Shown: one piece after another, positions 24,392-32,498 of the stretch
Numbering within the stretch: position 1 is the stretch's first letter
How the letters are laid out: each line of letters starts with the position of its first letter
Source of the DNA: an uncultured Clostridia bacterium
Lineage (GTDB): Bacteria > Bacillota > Clostridia > Lachnospirales > Bianqueaceae
Length of the DNA stretch: 40,113 bases
Reading direction: 5' to 3'
Assembly (NCBI GenBank): GCA_944376225.1
Contig: CALWBZ010000085.1
Coordinates: forward strand, 1-40,113
The notes under the pieces: model-generated
Told to the model about the DNA's origin: nothing
Databases searched by the model: none
Seen by the model: the letters and a program-made list of their open reading frames with translations, nothing else
Made by a program: the position numbers and the translations under genes

Positions 24392-24418
24392 TATAAAAGA
24401 GAAAGACAAATCTGTCAA
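24390..24418 (-). promoter_or_regulatory. Consensus promoter of the Fur-family gene
   Basis: On the minus strand: TTGACA (24413-24418), 17-nt spacer, TATAAT (24390-24395); a perfect consensus. The operator box touches its -10, the arrangement expected for tight self-repression. Confidence 0.9.
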
Positions 24419-24445
24419 GGGATTTGTTGAAGGAGTCAAAGGGAA

Positions 24446-24943
24446 GTGAACATTGTTTTGTTAGAACCGGAAATCCCGGCCAATACGGGCAATATCGCGA
24501 GAACTTGCGCCTGTACCGCCTCGAGCCTTCATCTGATCGGGCCTCTGGGGTTCTCCCTGGAGGAAAGACAGCTGAAACGGGCGGGCCTGGATTACTGGGA
24601 TAAGCTGGACGTTTATTTATATGAAAGTTACGAGGAGTTTCGGGAAAAACATCCGGAGGCGAGGGTGTTTATGGCCACGACCAAAGGACCGAGAACCTAT
24701 GCGCAGGTGAGCTACCGGCCGGAGGATTATCTGATGTTTGGTAAGGAAACGGCGGGAATCCCGGAGAAGATCTTAGCCGCCAACAAGGAGTGGTGCATCA
24801 GGATCCCCATGACGGCTCATCTTCGTTCCTTAAACCTGTCTAACGCGGCGGCTATTGTGCTGTATGAGGCTCTTCGTCAGCAAGGGTTCGCGGGCCTCGA
24901 GGAGACGGGGAACCTTCGGGAATATGATTGGGAGACATTATGA
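24446..24943 (+). CDS. trmL: tRNA (cytidine/uridine-34 2'-O)-methyltransferase TrmL
   Basis: SPOUT-class methyltransferase that 2'-O-methylates the wobble base of certain leucine tRNAs. The 165 residues include LLEPEIPANTGNIARTCACT (N-terminal RNA-binding Asn/Arg motif), LMFGKETAGIPEKI (motif 2, knot) and IRIPMTAHLRSLNLSNAAAIVLYEALRQ (motif 3, trefoil knot and SAM binding). It starts at GTG 24446, with AAGGAG 10 nt upstream; no better ATG exists. Its last bases overlap mutS2 by 4 nt. Divergent from the Fur-family gene. Confidence 0.93.
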   Translation: MNIVLLEPEIPANTGNIARTCACTASSLHLIGPLGFSLEERQLKRAGLDYWDKLDVYLYESYEEFREKHPEARVFMATTKGPRTYAQVSYRPEDYLMFGKETAGIPEKILAANKEWCIRIPMTAHLRSLNLSNAAAIVLYEALRQQGFAGLEETGNLREYDWETL

Positions 24944-27348
24944 TGGAAGAAAAATCGTTGAAAAAGCTGGAATTCGACAAGATCCGCCAGATGCTCGCCC
25001 AGAGAGTTTCTTCTTCTATGGGAAAGGAGCTGGCGATGGCGCTCCAGCCGGAGACGGACCCTTGGGTGATCGAACGGTGGCAGGAGGAGACGGAAGAAGG
25101 ATTTCAGATGCTGGTGCGCCAGGGAGAACCTCCCTTCGGCGGTATTCGCGATCTCAGAGGATTGCTGCAGCGCTCGAGCGTGGGCGGCCTCTTATCCATG
25201 GGAGAGCTCCTCATGGTGGCAGACACGGCCCGCAGCATTCGAGAGATCAAGAATTTCGGCAAGAGAGATGAGGACACGCCGCCCAGACCCAGGCTGGATC
25301 CTTTATTCGACGGCCTGTCCGGTTATCATCATCTGGAAAGAGAGATCGAACGCTGCATCCTGTCCGAGGAGGAGATGGACGATCACGCCAGCGAGGCCCT
25401 CTCAGGCATCCGAAGGCAGATGAACATCGCCCAGCAGCGCGTGCGAAGCCAGCTGAATGAGATGATCCACTCCGCCTCTTATCGGACGATGCTGCAGGAT
25501 CCGGTGGTGACCATGCGAGGCGGGCGGTTCTGTCTGCCGGTAAAGGCGGAGTTTCGCGCCAGCGTGAAGGGCATGGTACACGACCAATCGGCGACGGGAT
25601 CCACGGTCTTTGTGGAACCGATGGCGGTGGTGGTCTTGAATAACAAGGTGGCGGAACTGGCCGCCCAGGAAAAAGAAGAAATCGAGCGAATCCTGCGTCG
25701 CCTGAGCAACATGGTGCGGGAGGTGCAGAAGGAACTCGAGGCGGATATAGGGATCATGGCCCAGCTTGATTTCATCTTCGCGAAATCGAAATTGGCCTAC
25801 GACATGGACGGGGTGAAGCCTCGGTTTGATTCAGAAAGGCGGATCGACCTGCCCAAAGCCAGGCACCCGCTGATCGATCCTAAGAAGGTGGTGCCCATTC
25901 ACATCATGCTGGGGGGCGACTTTACATCCCTCATCATCACGGGCCCCAACACGGGCGGTAAGACCGTGAGCCTTAAGACGCTGGGCCTGCTGTGCCTGAT
26001 GGGCCAGGCGGGGCTTCATATTCCCGCCGGTTCGGGAGCGGTGCTTACGGTGGTGGATCAGGTCTTCGCGGATATCGGCGACGAACAAAGCATCGAGCAG
26101 AGCCTCAGCACCTTTTCCTCTCACATGGTCAACATCGTGGAAATCTTAAAGAAGGTGACGGACCAGTCCCTGGTGCTCTTCGACGAATTGGGGGCGGGCA
26201 CCGACCCGGTGGAGGGCGCGGCCCTGGCCAACGCGATTTTGGAGCATCTGCGCCGACGGCGGATTCTGACCGCGGCCACTACCCATTACAGCGAGCTGAA
26301 GGTCTATGCCTTAAGCACGGCGGGGGTGGAAAACGCCAGCTGCGAATTCGACGTGGAGACCCTGAAGCCGACGTATCGGCTCCTCATCGGCGTACCGGGC
26401 AAGAGCAACGCCTTCGCCATCTCTTCCCGTCTCGGCCTTCCCAAGGAGGTCATTGAAGAGGCGAAGGAGCTCCTGGAGAGTAACGATATTCAGTTCGAGG
26501 AGATGATGAGCGAACTGGAGATGCGCCGCCGCCAGGCCGAGGAGGAACAGGATAGGATCCGGAGCCTTCGGATGGAGATCACGGCGTTACAGAAAAAGGA
26601 GCGGGCCGCGGAGGAAAAACTGGCGGAGAAGCAGGAGAAGATCCTGAAGGCCGCCAGGGAAGAGGCCAGAGAGATCCTGCGAAAGGCAAAGGCGGAGGCG
26701 GACGAGAGCATTCAGGCCATCCAGAGGGCGATCCGGGAAGGGGCCCACGTGGATATGCGGATGCTGGAGGAGAACCGGACCCGGCTGCGTAAGGGCGCCA
26801 AGGAAATGGAAAAGGATCTGGCGGCTTCGGCGGACCGCAGGAAGAGCTCGGTGGATCCGAAGCTTCTCGTCAGAGGAACCAAGGTGCGGCTGGGAACGCT
26901 GGATCAGGAGTGCATCGTCCTGTCGCCCCCGGACAGCCGGGGCGCCATGGTGGTGCAGGCCGGCATTCTTCAGATGAATGTGCGGGCCGCGGACATCACC
27001 GCTATCGTGCCGGAGAAGGATGAGCGCCCCAAGAGCGCCGTCCGACCCAAGGAACAGGATCGGGGCGTGCGCGCGGGATCCTTTGGGAAATCGGCCACCG
27101 TTTCTGTGGAGGTGGATCTCCGGGGCATGAACGCGGAGGAGGCCCTGGGAACCCTGGACAAGTATCTGGACGACGCCTATCTGGCGGGTCTTGAGAAGGT
27201 GACCGTGATTCATGGCAAGGGAACCGGGGTACTGCGCCGGGAGGTGCAGCAGTTTCTGAAGAGAAGGCCGCAGGTCAAAAGCTACCGTCTTGGCAGCTAT
27301 GGCGAGGGAGAAAGCGGCGTAACCATTGTAGAACTCAAAACACAGTAA
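24940..27348 (+). CDS. mutS2: Endonuclease MutS2 / ribosome-rescue ATPase
   Basis: MutS-family ATPase with a C-terminal Smr domain; known roles are suppression of recombination and, in B. subtilis (RqcU), splitting of collided ribosomes. About 802 residues: MutS-like core and clamp (about 1-300), ATPase with Walker A ITGPNTGGKTVSLKT (about 331-345) and Walker B LVLFDELGAGTDPVEGA, a charged coiled-coil segment (about 510-630), a KOW-like beta domain (about 640-690) and Smr (about 725-802; VDLRGMNAEEAL, VIHGKGTGVLRREV). No mismatch-recognition domain, as expected. The start is chosen at the ATGA overlap with trmL; ATG 24943 or TTG 24928 are alternatives. Confidence 0.95.
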   Translation: MMEEKSLKKLEFDKIRQMLAQRVSSSMGKELAMALQPETDPWVIERWQEETEEGFQMLVRQGEPPFGGIRDLRGLLQRSSVGGLLSMGELLMVADTARSIREIKNFGKRDEDTPPRPRLDPLFDGLSGYHHLEREIERCILSEEEMDDHASEALSGIRRQMNIAQQRVRSQLNEMIHSASYRTMLQDPVVTMRGGRFCLPVKAEFRASVKGMVHDQSATGSTVFVEPMAVVVLNNKVAELAAQEKEEIERILRRLSNMVREVQKELEADIGIMAQLDFIFAKSKLAYDMDGVKPRFDSERRIDLPKARHPLIDPKKVVPIHIMLGGDFTSLIITGPNTGGKTVSLKTLGLLCLMGQAGLHIPAGSGAVLTVVDQVFADIGDEQSIEQSLSTFSSHMVNIVEILKKVTDQSLVLFDELGAGTDPVEGAALANAILEHLRRRRILTAATTHYSELKVYALSTAGVENASCEFDVETLKPTYRLLIGVPGKSNAFAISSRLGLPKEVIEEAKELLESNDIQFEEMMSELEMRRRQAEEEQDRIRSLRMEITALQKKERAAEEKLAEKQEKILKAAREEAREILRKAKAEADESIQAIQRAIREGAHVDMRMLEENRTRLRKGAKEMEKDLAASADRRKSSVDPKLLVRGTKVRLGTLDQECIVLSPPDSRGAMVVQAGILQMNVRAADITAIVPEKDERPKSAVRPKEQDRGVRAGSFGKSATVSVEVDLRGMNAEEALGTLDKYLDDAYLAGLEKVTVIHGKGTGVLRREVQQFLKRRPQVKSYRLGSYGEGESGVTIVELKTQ

Positions 27349-27363
27349 AGGAGAGAGAAGATT

Positions 27364-28056
27364 ATGGCAGTAAAACAGAGAATTCTAGTCGTAGACGATG
27401 ACTCCAATATCGCGGAGCTCATCTGCCTGTATCTGGTCAAAGAAGGGTTTGAAACCGAGAAGGCGGGCAACGGGAGGGAAGCTCTGCGGCAGATACAGCG
27501 CTTCGATCCCAATCTGGTCATCCTGGATGTGATGATGCCGGAGATGGACGGATACGAAACATGTCGGGAGATCCGCAAACAGACCAATACCCCCGTGATC
27601 TTCCTGACGGCCAAGGGGGAGACCTTCGATAAGGTGTTGGGATTGGAGCTGGGAGCCGACGATTATATCGTCAAGCCCTTTGACAATAAGGAGCTGGTGG
27701 CCCGGGTTAAGGCGGTGCTGCGCCGCACGGAGACCAAGGAGACCAATGTGAAGAGGCTGGTCTTCCCGGGGCTCATCATTAATCAGTCCAACTATTCCGT
27801 GACCTATAAGGAGCGGAATATCGACATGCCTCCGAAAGAGCTGGAGCTCTTATTCTTCCTCGCGTCCCACCCCAACCAGGTCTTTACGAGGGAACAGCTT
27901 CTCAACCAGATCTGGGGATACGAATATTACGGGGACACCCGAACCGTGGACGTACACATCAAGAGGATCCGTGAAAAACTGGACAATGATGATCATGAGG
28001 AGCCGTGGAACATCAAAACCGTATGGGGCGTGGGGTACAAGTTCGAGGTGAAATAA
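27364..28056 (+). CDS. OmpR-family response regulator, WalR-like
   Basis: A 230-residue two-component regulator. The receiver domain (about 4-118) has the acidic cluster VVDDDSN, phosphoacceptor Asp55 in LVILDVMMPEMDG, Thr in FLTAKGE and Lys in YIVKPF. The C-terminal winged helix (about 130-228; MPPKELELLFFLASHPNQVFTREQLL, TVDVHIKRIREKL) is the OmpR/PhoB type. AAGGAGAGAG precedes ATG 27364. The kinase gene follows after one base. Similarity to WalR and the HtrA-like gene downstream point to cell-envelope control; this is inference since the walHIJ genes are absent here. Confidence 0.9.
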   Translation: MAVKQRILVVDDDSNIAELICLYLVKEGFETEKAGNGREALRQIQRFDPNLVILDVMMPEMDGYETCREIRKQTNTPVIFLTAKGETFDKVLGLELGADDYIVKPFDNKELVARVKAVLRRTETKETNVKRLVFPGLIINQSNYSVTYKERNIDMPPKELELLFFLASHPNQVFTREQLLNQIWGYEYYGDTRTVDVHIKRIREKLDNDDHEEPWNIKTVWGVGYKFEVK

Positions 28057-28057
28057 G

Positions 28058-29584
28058 ATGCCGCTGGAGAAAAAACGGAAATGGTTTTTCTCGGTTCATT
28101 TTAAGCTGCTCAGCATTTATTTCGTCATCGTCTTTGTGATGCTGGTGATCATCCTGGGGATCTTTCCCACGATCTTTCAGACTTATCTTCTGGAAAGGTC
28201 CCAGGACGATCTTTTGAGTACGAAACAGATCATACAGGAGACGCTGGAGGAAACCAATTTCATCAACAGCGAAAGTATGAAGGATAAACTGGACGCGGTA
28301 GCCAGGGCGAAGGATATCGAGATCTGGATCTGTATGGAGCCGGAGACGACGCTGGACGGCTCTACCGTCGTTCCCGTGCTGCGTCTGGGCAGCAACTCCG
28401 ATTCTCGGCAGCTGGAATTGTCCCAGGACAGTGCCTCTTTCATCGAGCGGGTCCGTTCCGGCCTGGAACAGGAAGAGGTGTATACCGATCAGTTTGAGGA
28501 ATACTATAACAGCAGGACGATGACCCTGGCCTATACCACGGGGTATTACGCCCAGCACCAGATCGGTCAGAGCGTAGAACTGGCGCTCCCGGCCACGGCG
28601 GTCGTGCTGTTAAATATTAGCTTACAGGACATTTCCCAGAGCGTGCAGACGACGTTGGTTGTGATTCTGGCCGTATTCGGCATCATCAGCCTCTTAGTCG
28701 CCATCATGATCTGGCTTTTGGCCAGCAGCATCGTCAATCCGGTGAACCAGATGCGGGAGATCGCGGTCGCCATCGCCCAGGGGGATTTCAGCAAGAAGGC
28801 GGAAGTCTATTCCCACGACGAGATCGCGGCCTTGGCGAATGCCTTTAACCGTATGGCGGAGGAACTGCAGGAGGTGGAATCCAACCGACAGGCTTTTATT
28901 GCCAATATTTCCCATGATTTCCGGTCTCCGCTGACCTCCATCCGCGGCTTCGTCCAGGCGATGCTGGATGATGTGATCCCCGTGGAACAGTATCCTAAAT
29001 ATCTGAATATCGTCTTTGACGAGACCAATCGCCTCAGTAAGCTTACCAACGATCTGTTGGAACTGTCCAAGATGGAATCGGGCCAGGATGAGCTGCATAT
29101 CGTGCGGTTTGATCTGAACGAGATGATTCGTAAGCTGACGTTAGGGTTTGAGCAGCGGGCGGAAGAGAAGAAGCTGGAGATTAAGTTCCAATTCATTCAG
29201 GAGAAGCTCTTTGTCAACGCGGATATCGATAAGATCCAGCGGGTCATCTACAACCTGGTGGATAACGCGATCAAGTTCACCGAAGAGGGCGATCAGATTA
29301 TCATCGAGACCAGCATTGTGGGCAAGAAAGCCTTTGTCGCGGTGGAAGACACGGGCGTGGGCATGGACGAGGAATCTCTTAAGCATGTCTTTGAGCGTTT
29401 CCATAAAGGGGATAAGTCCAGAGGACTGAATAAGACCGGCATGGGCCTGGGTCTTGCCATCGTGAAGCAGATTATTATGAATCATGGCGAGAACATCAAG
29501 GTTTATAGCCAGGAGGGGAAGGGAACCCGTTTTGAATTTCACCTGCCCCTGGCCAATCAGGTCAACTTCATCGAGAAGAAATGA
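28058..29584 (+). CDS. Sensor histidine kinase, WalK-like
   Basis: Membrane sensor kinase partner of the preceding regulator, 508 residues. TM1 is about 14-38 and TM2 about 202-228, flanking a roughly 160-residue extracytoplasmic sensor domain. A HAMP domain (about 229-280; SSIVNPVNQMREIAVAIAQGD) leads to the HisKA domain with His286 in ANISHDFRSPLTSIRGF, then the ATPase: N box IYNLVDNAIKFT, G1 VEDTGVGMD, F box VFERFHKGD and G2 GMGLGLAIVKQI. All catalytic boxes are intact. Unlike most WalK proteins, no cytoplasmic PAS domain is obvious between HAMP and HisKA, so it may be a WalK relative (PhoR type) and not a strict orthologue. About 240 nt without a recognised element follow. Confidence 0.9.
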   Translation: MPLEKKRKWFFSVHFKLLSIYFVIVFVMLVIILGIFPTIFQTYLLERSQDDLLSTKQIIQETLEETNFINSESMKDKLDAVARAKDIEIWICMEPETTLDGSTVVPVLRLGSNSDSRQLELSQDSASFIERVRSGLEQEEVYTDQFEEYYNSRTMTLAYTTGYYAQHQIGQSVELALPATAVVLLNISLQDISQSVQTTLVVILAVFGIISLLVAIMIWLLASSIVNPVNQMREIAVAIAQGDFSKKAEVYSHDEIAALANAFNRMAEELQEVESNRQAFIANISHDFRSPLTSIRGFVQAMLDDVIPVEQYPKYLNIVFDETNRLSKLTNDLLELSKMESGQDELHIVRFDLNEMIRKLTLGFEQRAEEKKLEIKFQFIQEKLFVNADIDKIQRVIYNLVDNAIKFTEEGDQIIIETSIVGKKAFVAVEDTGVGMDEESLKHVFERFHKGDKSRGLNKTGMGLGLAIVKQIIMNHGENIKVYSQEGKGTRFEFHLPLANQVNFIEKK

Positions 29585-29827
29585 GAAGCCCGAAATTGAA
29601 TATTTTATGTATGGCGTTTCCTGCCGCCTACCTGAGAAAAACGGGATAAAACGGGCGGTTTCGGCATAGAATATGCGCCTTTTGGATAGGCTATGAAAAT
29701 AAGTTATTATTTCACGGTCAGTTCATACGCAGTTAAAAGATCGAAGGTATCATAAAAACCGTACTCAGGAAGGCAGACGCTGATGGCGCGCGTAACCGGA
29801 GGCGTTAGATAAGAGGAGGTAATCAGC

Positions 29828-31333
29828 ATGGATGAGAAGAAGGAGTTTCAGGACGAGTTAGAGAAAAACAGCACGCCTGATGAGACGGTGGATTCTCCCG
29901 TTCAGGAGGATACGTTTGTGGGTTCTATGCAGAACGATACCCAGTACCGTTACAGCAGCGATCAGATCCACCAGGATACATGGACGAACCAGGGAGAGGG
30001 ATATCAGGGACAGCCCCAACAGTCTTACCAAAACGGCGGTCAGTATCAGCAATGGGGAGGTTATCAAGGACAGCCCCAGCAGTCCGCCGCAGGCCAGGGA
30101 TGGCAGGGAGGCGGCGGATATCACCAGCCGCCCTACGGAGGAAACTACAGCGGCTATAGGCCCCAGGAGCCGCAAAAGCCCAAGAAAAAGGGGCGGGGCG
30201 CGAAAGTCGTGGTTGCGCTTTTGTGCGCGGTGGTACTCGTGGGAGGCGCCTTCGGCGCGTCGGCCCTGGGCAGTTACCTGGGATATGAAAAAGCGGAGGC
30301 CAATAACGTGACCTTGGCGGAAGGCGGATCCATCGACCGGACGGACGCGACGGAGCTGCAGAACTCGGATTATTCCAGCGTGGCGGACATCGTGGAGGAT
30401 GTTTCTAAGTCCCTCGCGACCATCATCGCCGATAACAGCGTCTATGCCACGGGGGCCATCGTCGCGGAGGACGAGAATTATCTCTATGTGGCGACGGTAT
30501 ACCATGTCCTGGCATCCGCGCAAAACGTGCAGATGATCTTCGGGGAGAACGACGAACAGGTGTATCGCCCGGAGCTGCAGGGTGTGGATGTGGATACGGA
30601 TTTGGCGGTTCTCAGGGTCAATAAAAACGACATCGACGAGGCCCAGCGCAGCGAGCTGAAAATCGCTACCCTGGGCGACAGTACCGGCATGGTGCTGGGA
30701 GACCTGGCCATCGCCTTTAGTTCTCCCATAGGATATTACAATACGCCCTCTCTGGGAACCATCAGCGGCCTGGAGAGAGGAGTCTCCTTCTCCGTCAGCA
30801 ATCAGTCTATTTCCATGGATATGCTGCAGACCGACGCGGCGGTCAACACCAGCGGCGTTTTGGTCAACGGACGGGGAGAGGTTGTGGGCCTTACGCTGGA
30901 CATGACGATTGAGGATTCGGAAGGAATCGGATTCGCCATCCCCACCTCTACGGCGAAAGAGGTGATCGGTGAGATTATCCAGAAGGGATATGTGGAGAGA
31001 CCCTATATGGGATTCTCGGGATATAATGCCATGAGCTTTTATCCGAACGGCAGCACCGTGAGCTGGGCGGAGTATTACGGACTTCCCATGGGAGTTCTGG
31101 TCGCGGACGTGACGGACGGCAGTCCTGCCGCCCAGGCGGGTCTTCGCGTTTACGACGTGATCATCAGCTTCAACGGCAACATCATCAATAACTTCGATGA
31201 GATGAGCGAGTGGCTGAGCCAGTGTGAAGTGGGCGATACGGTAACGATCGAGGTCCTGCGCAACTATATGAACGGCGGGGAAGCGGAAACCGTGGAATTA
31301 AGCGTCACGCTGCAGCAAAAACCCCAGAACTAA
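29828..31333 (+). CDS. HtrA/DegP-like protein with shortened active-site loop
   Basis: Membrane-anchored trypsin-fold (S1C) protein with a PDZ domain, 501 residues. Residues 1-120 are low-complexity, rich in Gln, Gly, Tyr and Ser, with two near-repeats around GYQGQPQQS, and cytoplasmic. TM is about 125-147. The protease-like domain (about 175-390) retains His226 (VYHVL) and Asp258 (TDLAVLRV). Where HtrA proteins read TDAAIN-xGNSGG-xLVN, this one reads TDAAVN-TSG-VLVN: three residues are missing and the oxyanion-hole Gly-Asn is lost, though Ser342 could correspond to the nucleophile. PDZ is about 400-495. Activity may be weak or absent. ATG 29828 follows AAGAGGAGG. It follows the WalRK-like pair, as HtrA genes do in many Firmicutes. 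Confidence 0.88.
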   Translation: MDEKKEFQDELEKNSTPDETVDSPVQEDTFVGSMQNDTQYRYSSDQIHQDTWTNQGEGYQGQPQQSYQNGGQYQQWGGYQGQPQQSAAGQGWQGGGGYHQPPYGGNYSGYRPQEPQKPKKKGRGAKVVVALLCAVVLVGGAFGASALGSYLGYEKAEANNVTLAEGGSIDRTDATELQNSDYSSVADIVEDVSKSLATIIADNSVYATGAIVAEDENYLYVATVYHVLASAQNVQMIFGENDEQVYRPELQGVDVDTDLAVLRVNKNDIDEAQRSELKIATLGDSTGMVLGDLAIAFSSPIGYYNTPSLGTISGLERGVSFSVSNQSISMDMLQTDAAVNTSGVLVNGRGEVVGLTLDMTIEDSEGIGFAIPTSTAKEVIGEIIQKGYVERPYMGFSGYNAMSFYPNGSTVSWAEYYGLPMGVLVADVTDGSPAAQAGLRVYDVIISFNGNIINNFDEMSEWLSQCEVGDTVTIEVLRNYMNGGEAETVELSVTLQQKPQN

Positions 31334-31350
31334 AATCGAAATCTAAAGAG

Positions 31351-31390
31351 ACGCCGCAATCATCCGAGAGGGTGGTTCGCGGCGTTTTTT
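31351..31390 (+). terminator. Intrinsic terminator after the HtrA-like gene
   Basis: ACGCCGC (31351-31357) pairs with GCGGCGT (31379-31385). An inner AATCATCC/GGGTGGTT stem includes G-U pairs. The structure is followed by TTTTTT to 31390, about 20 nt after the stop. Confidence 0.92.
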
Positions 31391-31436
31391 GTATGGTCCG
31401 GGAGCGTTATTCTTAGGAAAAAGAATGGTAAAAGTA

Positions 31437-31465
31437 TGTTCAGGAAGAAAAATATCTGCTATAAT
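31437..31465 (+). promoter_or_regulatory. Probable yhaM-rlmD promoter
   Basis: A perfect TATAAT (31460-31465) with a weak -35 (TGTTCA, 31437-31442) at a 17-nt spacer, after the terminator and about 75 nt before yhaM. Confidence 0.6.
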
Positions 31466-31541
31466 GAAGGAGAAGCTGCCGGGCAGAATCCGGCAAGAAT
31501 AGGCAAGATACGCGGACAGTCATCGAAGAAAGGGAGAAGAC

Positions 31542-32498
31542 ATGACATATATTAAAGAGTTCCAGGACGGTCAGAGGATCATAGGGCATTACTTGTGCAA
31601 GGAAAAGTCGATGTTTAAGACGAAGGCGGGGAAGAACTATCTATCCCTGGTGCTGCAGGATAAGACGGGAACCGTGCCCGCCAAGGTCTGGGAGATTAAC
31701 GTACAGATCGGAGATTTCGCGAAGGGTGATTTTATTAAGGTGGACGCCCAGGTCACCACCTTTCAGGGAGATATCCAGCTCAATGTGCAGCGGCTGCGAA
31801 GAAGCATGGAAGGGGAGTATGATCCCCAGGATTACTTGCCCTGTACCGAGAAGGATATTCCCGCCATGTATCAGGAAGTGACAAGGTGGATCGACGGCAT
31901 GAAAGATCCTTTTCTCAAGAAGCTCTTAAGCCGGTTTTATCTGGAGGATCAGGAACTTGCCGACAAGATTCATCAACATCCCGCGGCCAAGAGCGTGCAT
32001 CATAATTTTGTGGGCGGGTATCTGGAACACGTCACCTCGGTCACGCGGATGGCGGAATACCTGGCGGGTCAGTACAGTCCCGTCAGGCGGGATCTGGTCA
32101 TTGCCGCCGCCCTCCTGCACGATATCGGGAAACTGTGGGAGATCAATCCCCTGCCGGCGGGAGATTACAGTACGGCGGGGCAGCTTCTGGGACATATCAT
32201 GATCGGTTATGAAAAGATCTGCAGGGAGATCTCCCGGATCCCCGATTTTCCCGAGAAGTTAGCGCTGGAACTGGAACATATCATCCTTGCCCATCACGGG
32301 GAGCTGGAATTTGGCTCGCCCAAGGTCCCGATGACGATGGAGGCCATGATCATTCACCTGGCGGATAATACGGACGCTAAGCTGAAGATGATTGAGGAGA
32401 TTCTCAAGAACGATTCCGGGGACGGAGAATGGACGGAATACAATCGATACTTATCCAGAACCTTTTACAAGGGGGGAAAGGAAGAGGAGGAAACATGA
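31542..32498 (+). CDS. yhaM: 3'-5' exoribonuclease YhaM
   Basis: Exoribonuclease with an N-terminal OB-fold RNA-binding domain (about 1-95; FKTKAGKNYLSLVLQDKTGTVPAKVW) and an HD phosphohydrolase domain (about 145-300). The metal-binding HD pattern is visible in HHNFVGGYLEHV, AAALLHDIGK (the HD pair) and HIILAHHGELEFGSP. 318 residues is typical of Firmicutes YhaM. The start has AAAGGGAG about 9 nt upstream. Stop and next start overlap by 4 nt (ATGA), so it is coupled with the RNA methyltransferase gene. Confidence 0.93.
   Translation: MTYIKEFQDGQRIIGHYLCKEKSMFKTKAGKNYLSLVLQDKTGTVPAKVWEINVQIGDFAKGDFIKVDAQVTTFQGDIQLNVQRLRRSMEGEYDPQDYLPCTEKDIPAMYQEVTRWIDGMKDPFLKKLLSRFYLEDQELADKIHQHPAAKSVHHNFVGGYLEHVTSVTRMAEYLAGQYSPVRRDLVIAAALLHDIGKLWEINPLPAGDYSTAGQLLGHIMIGYEKICREISRIPDFPEKLALELEHIILAHHGELEFGSPKVPMTMEAMIIHLADNTDAKLKMIEEILKNDSGDGEWTEYNRYLSRTFYKGGKEEEET

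Noticed and set aside
29585..29827. Possible small gene or WalR-binding sites between the kinase and HtrA-like gene
   Set aside because: The only frame lacks a ribosome site and family features, and no TGTWAH pairs with the right spacing were seen.
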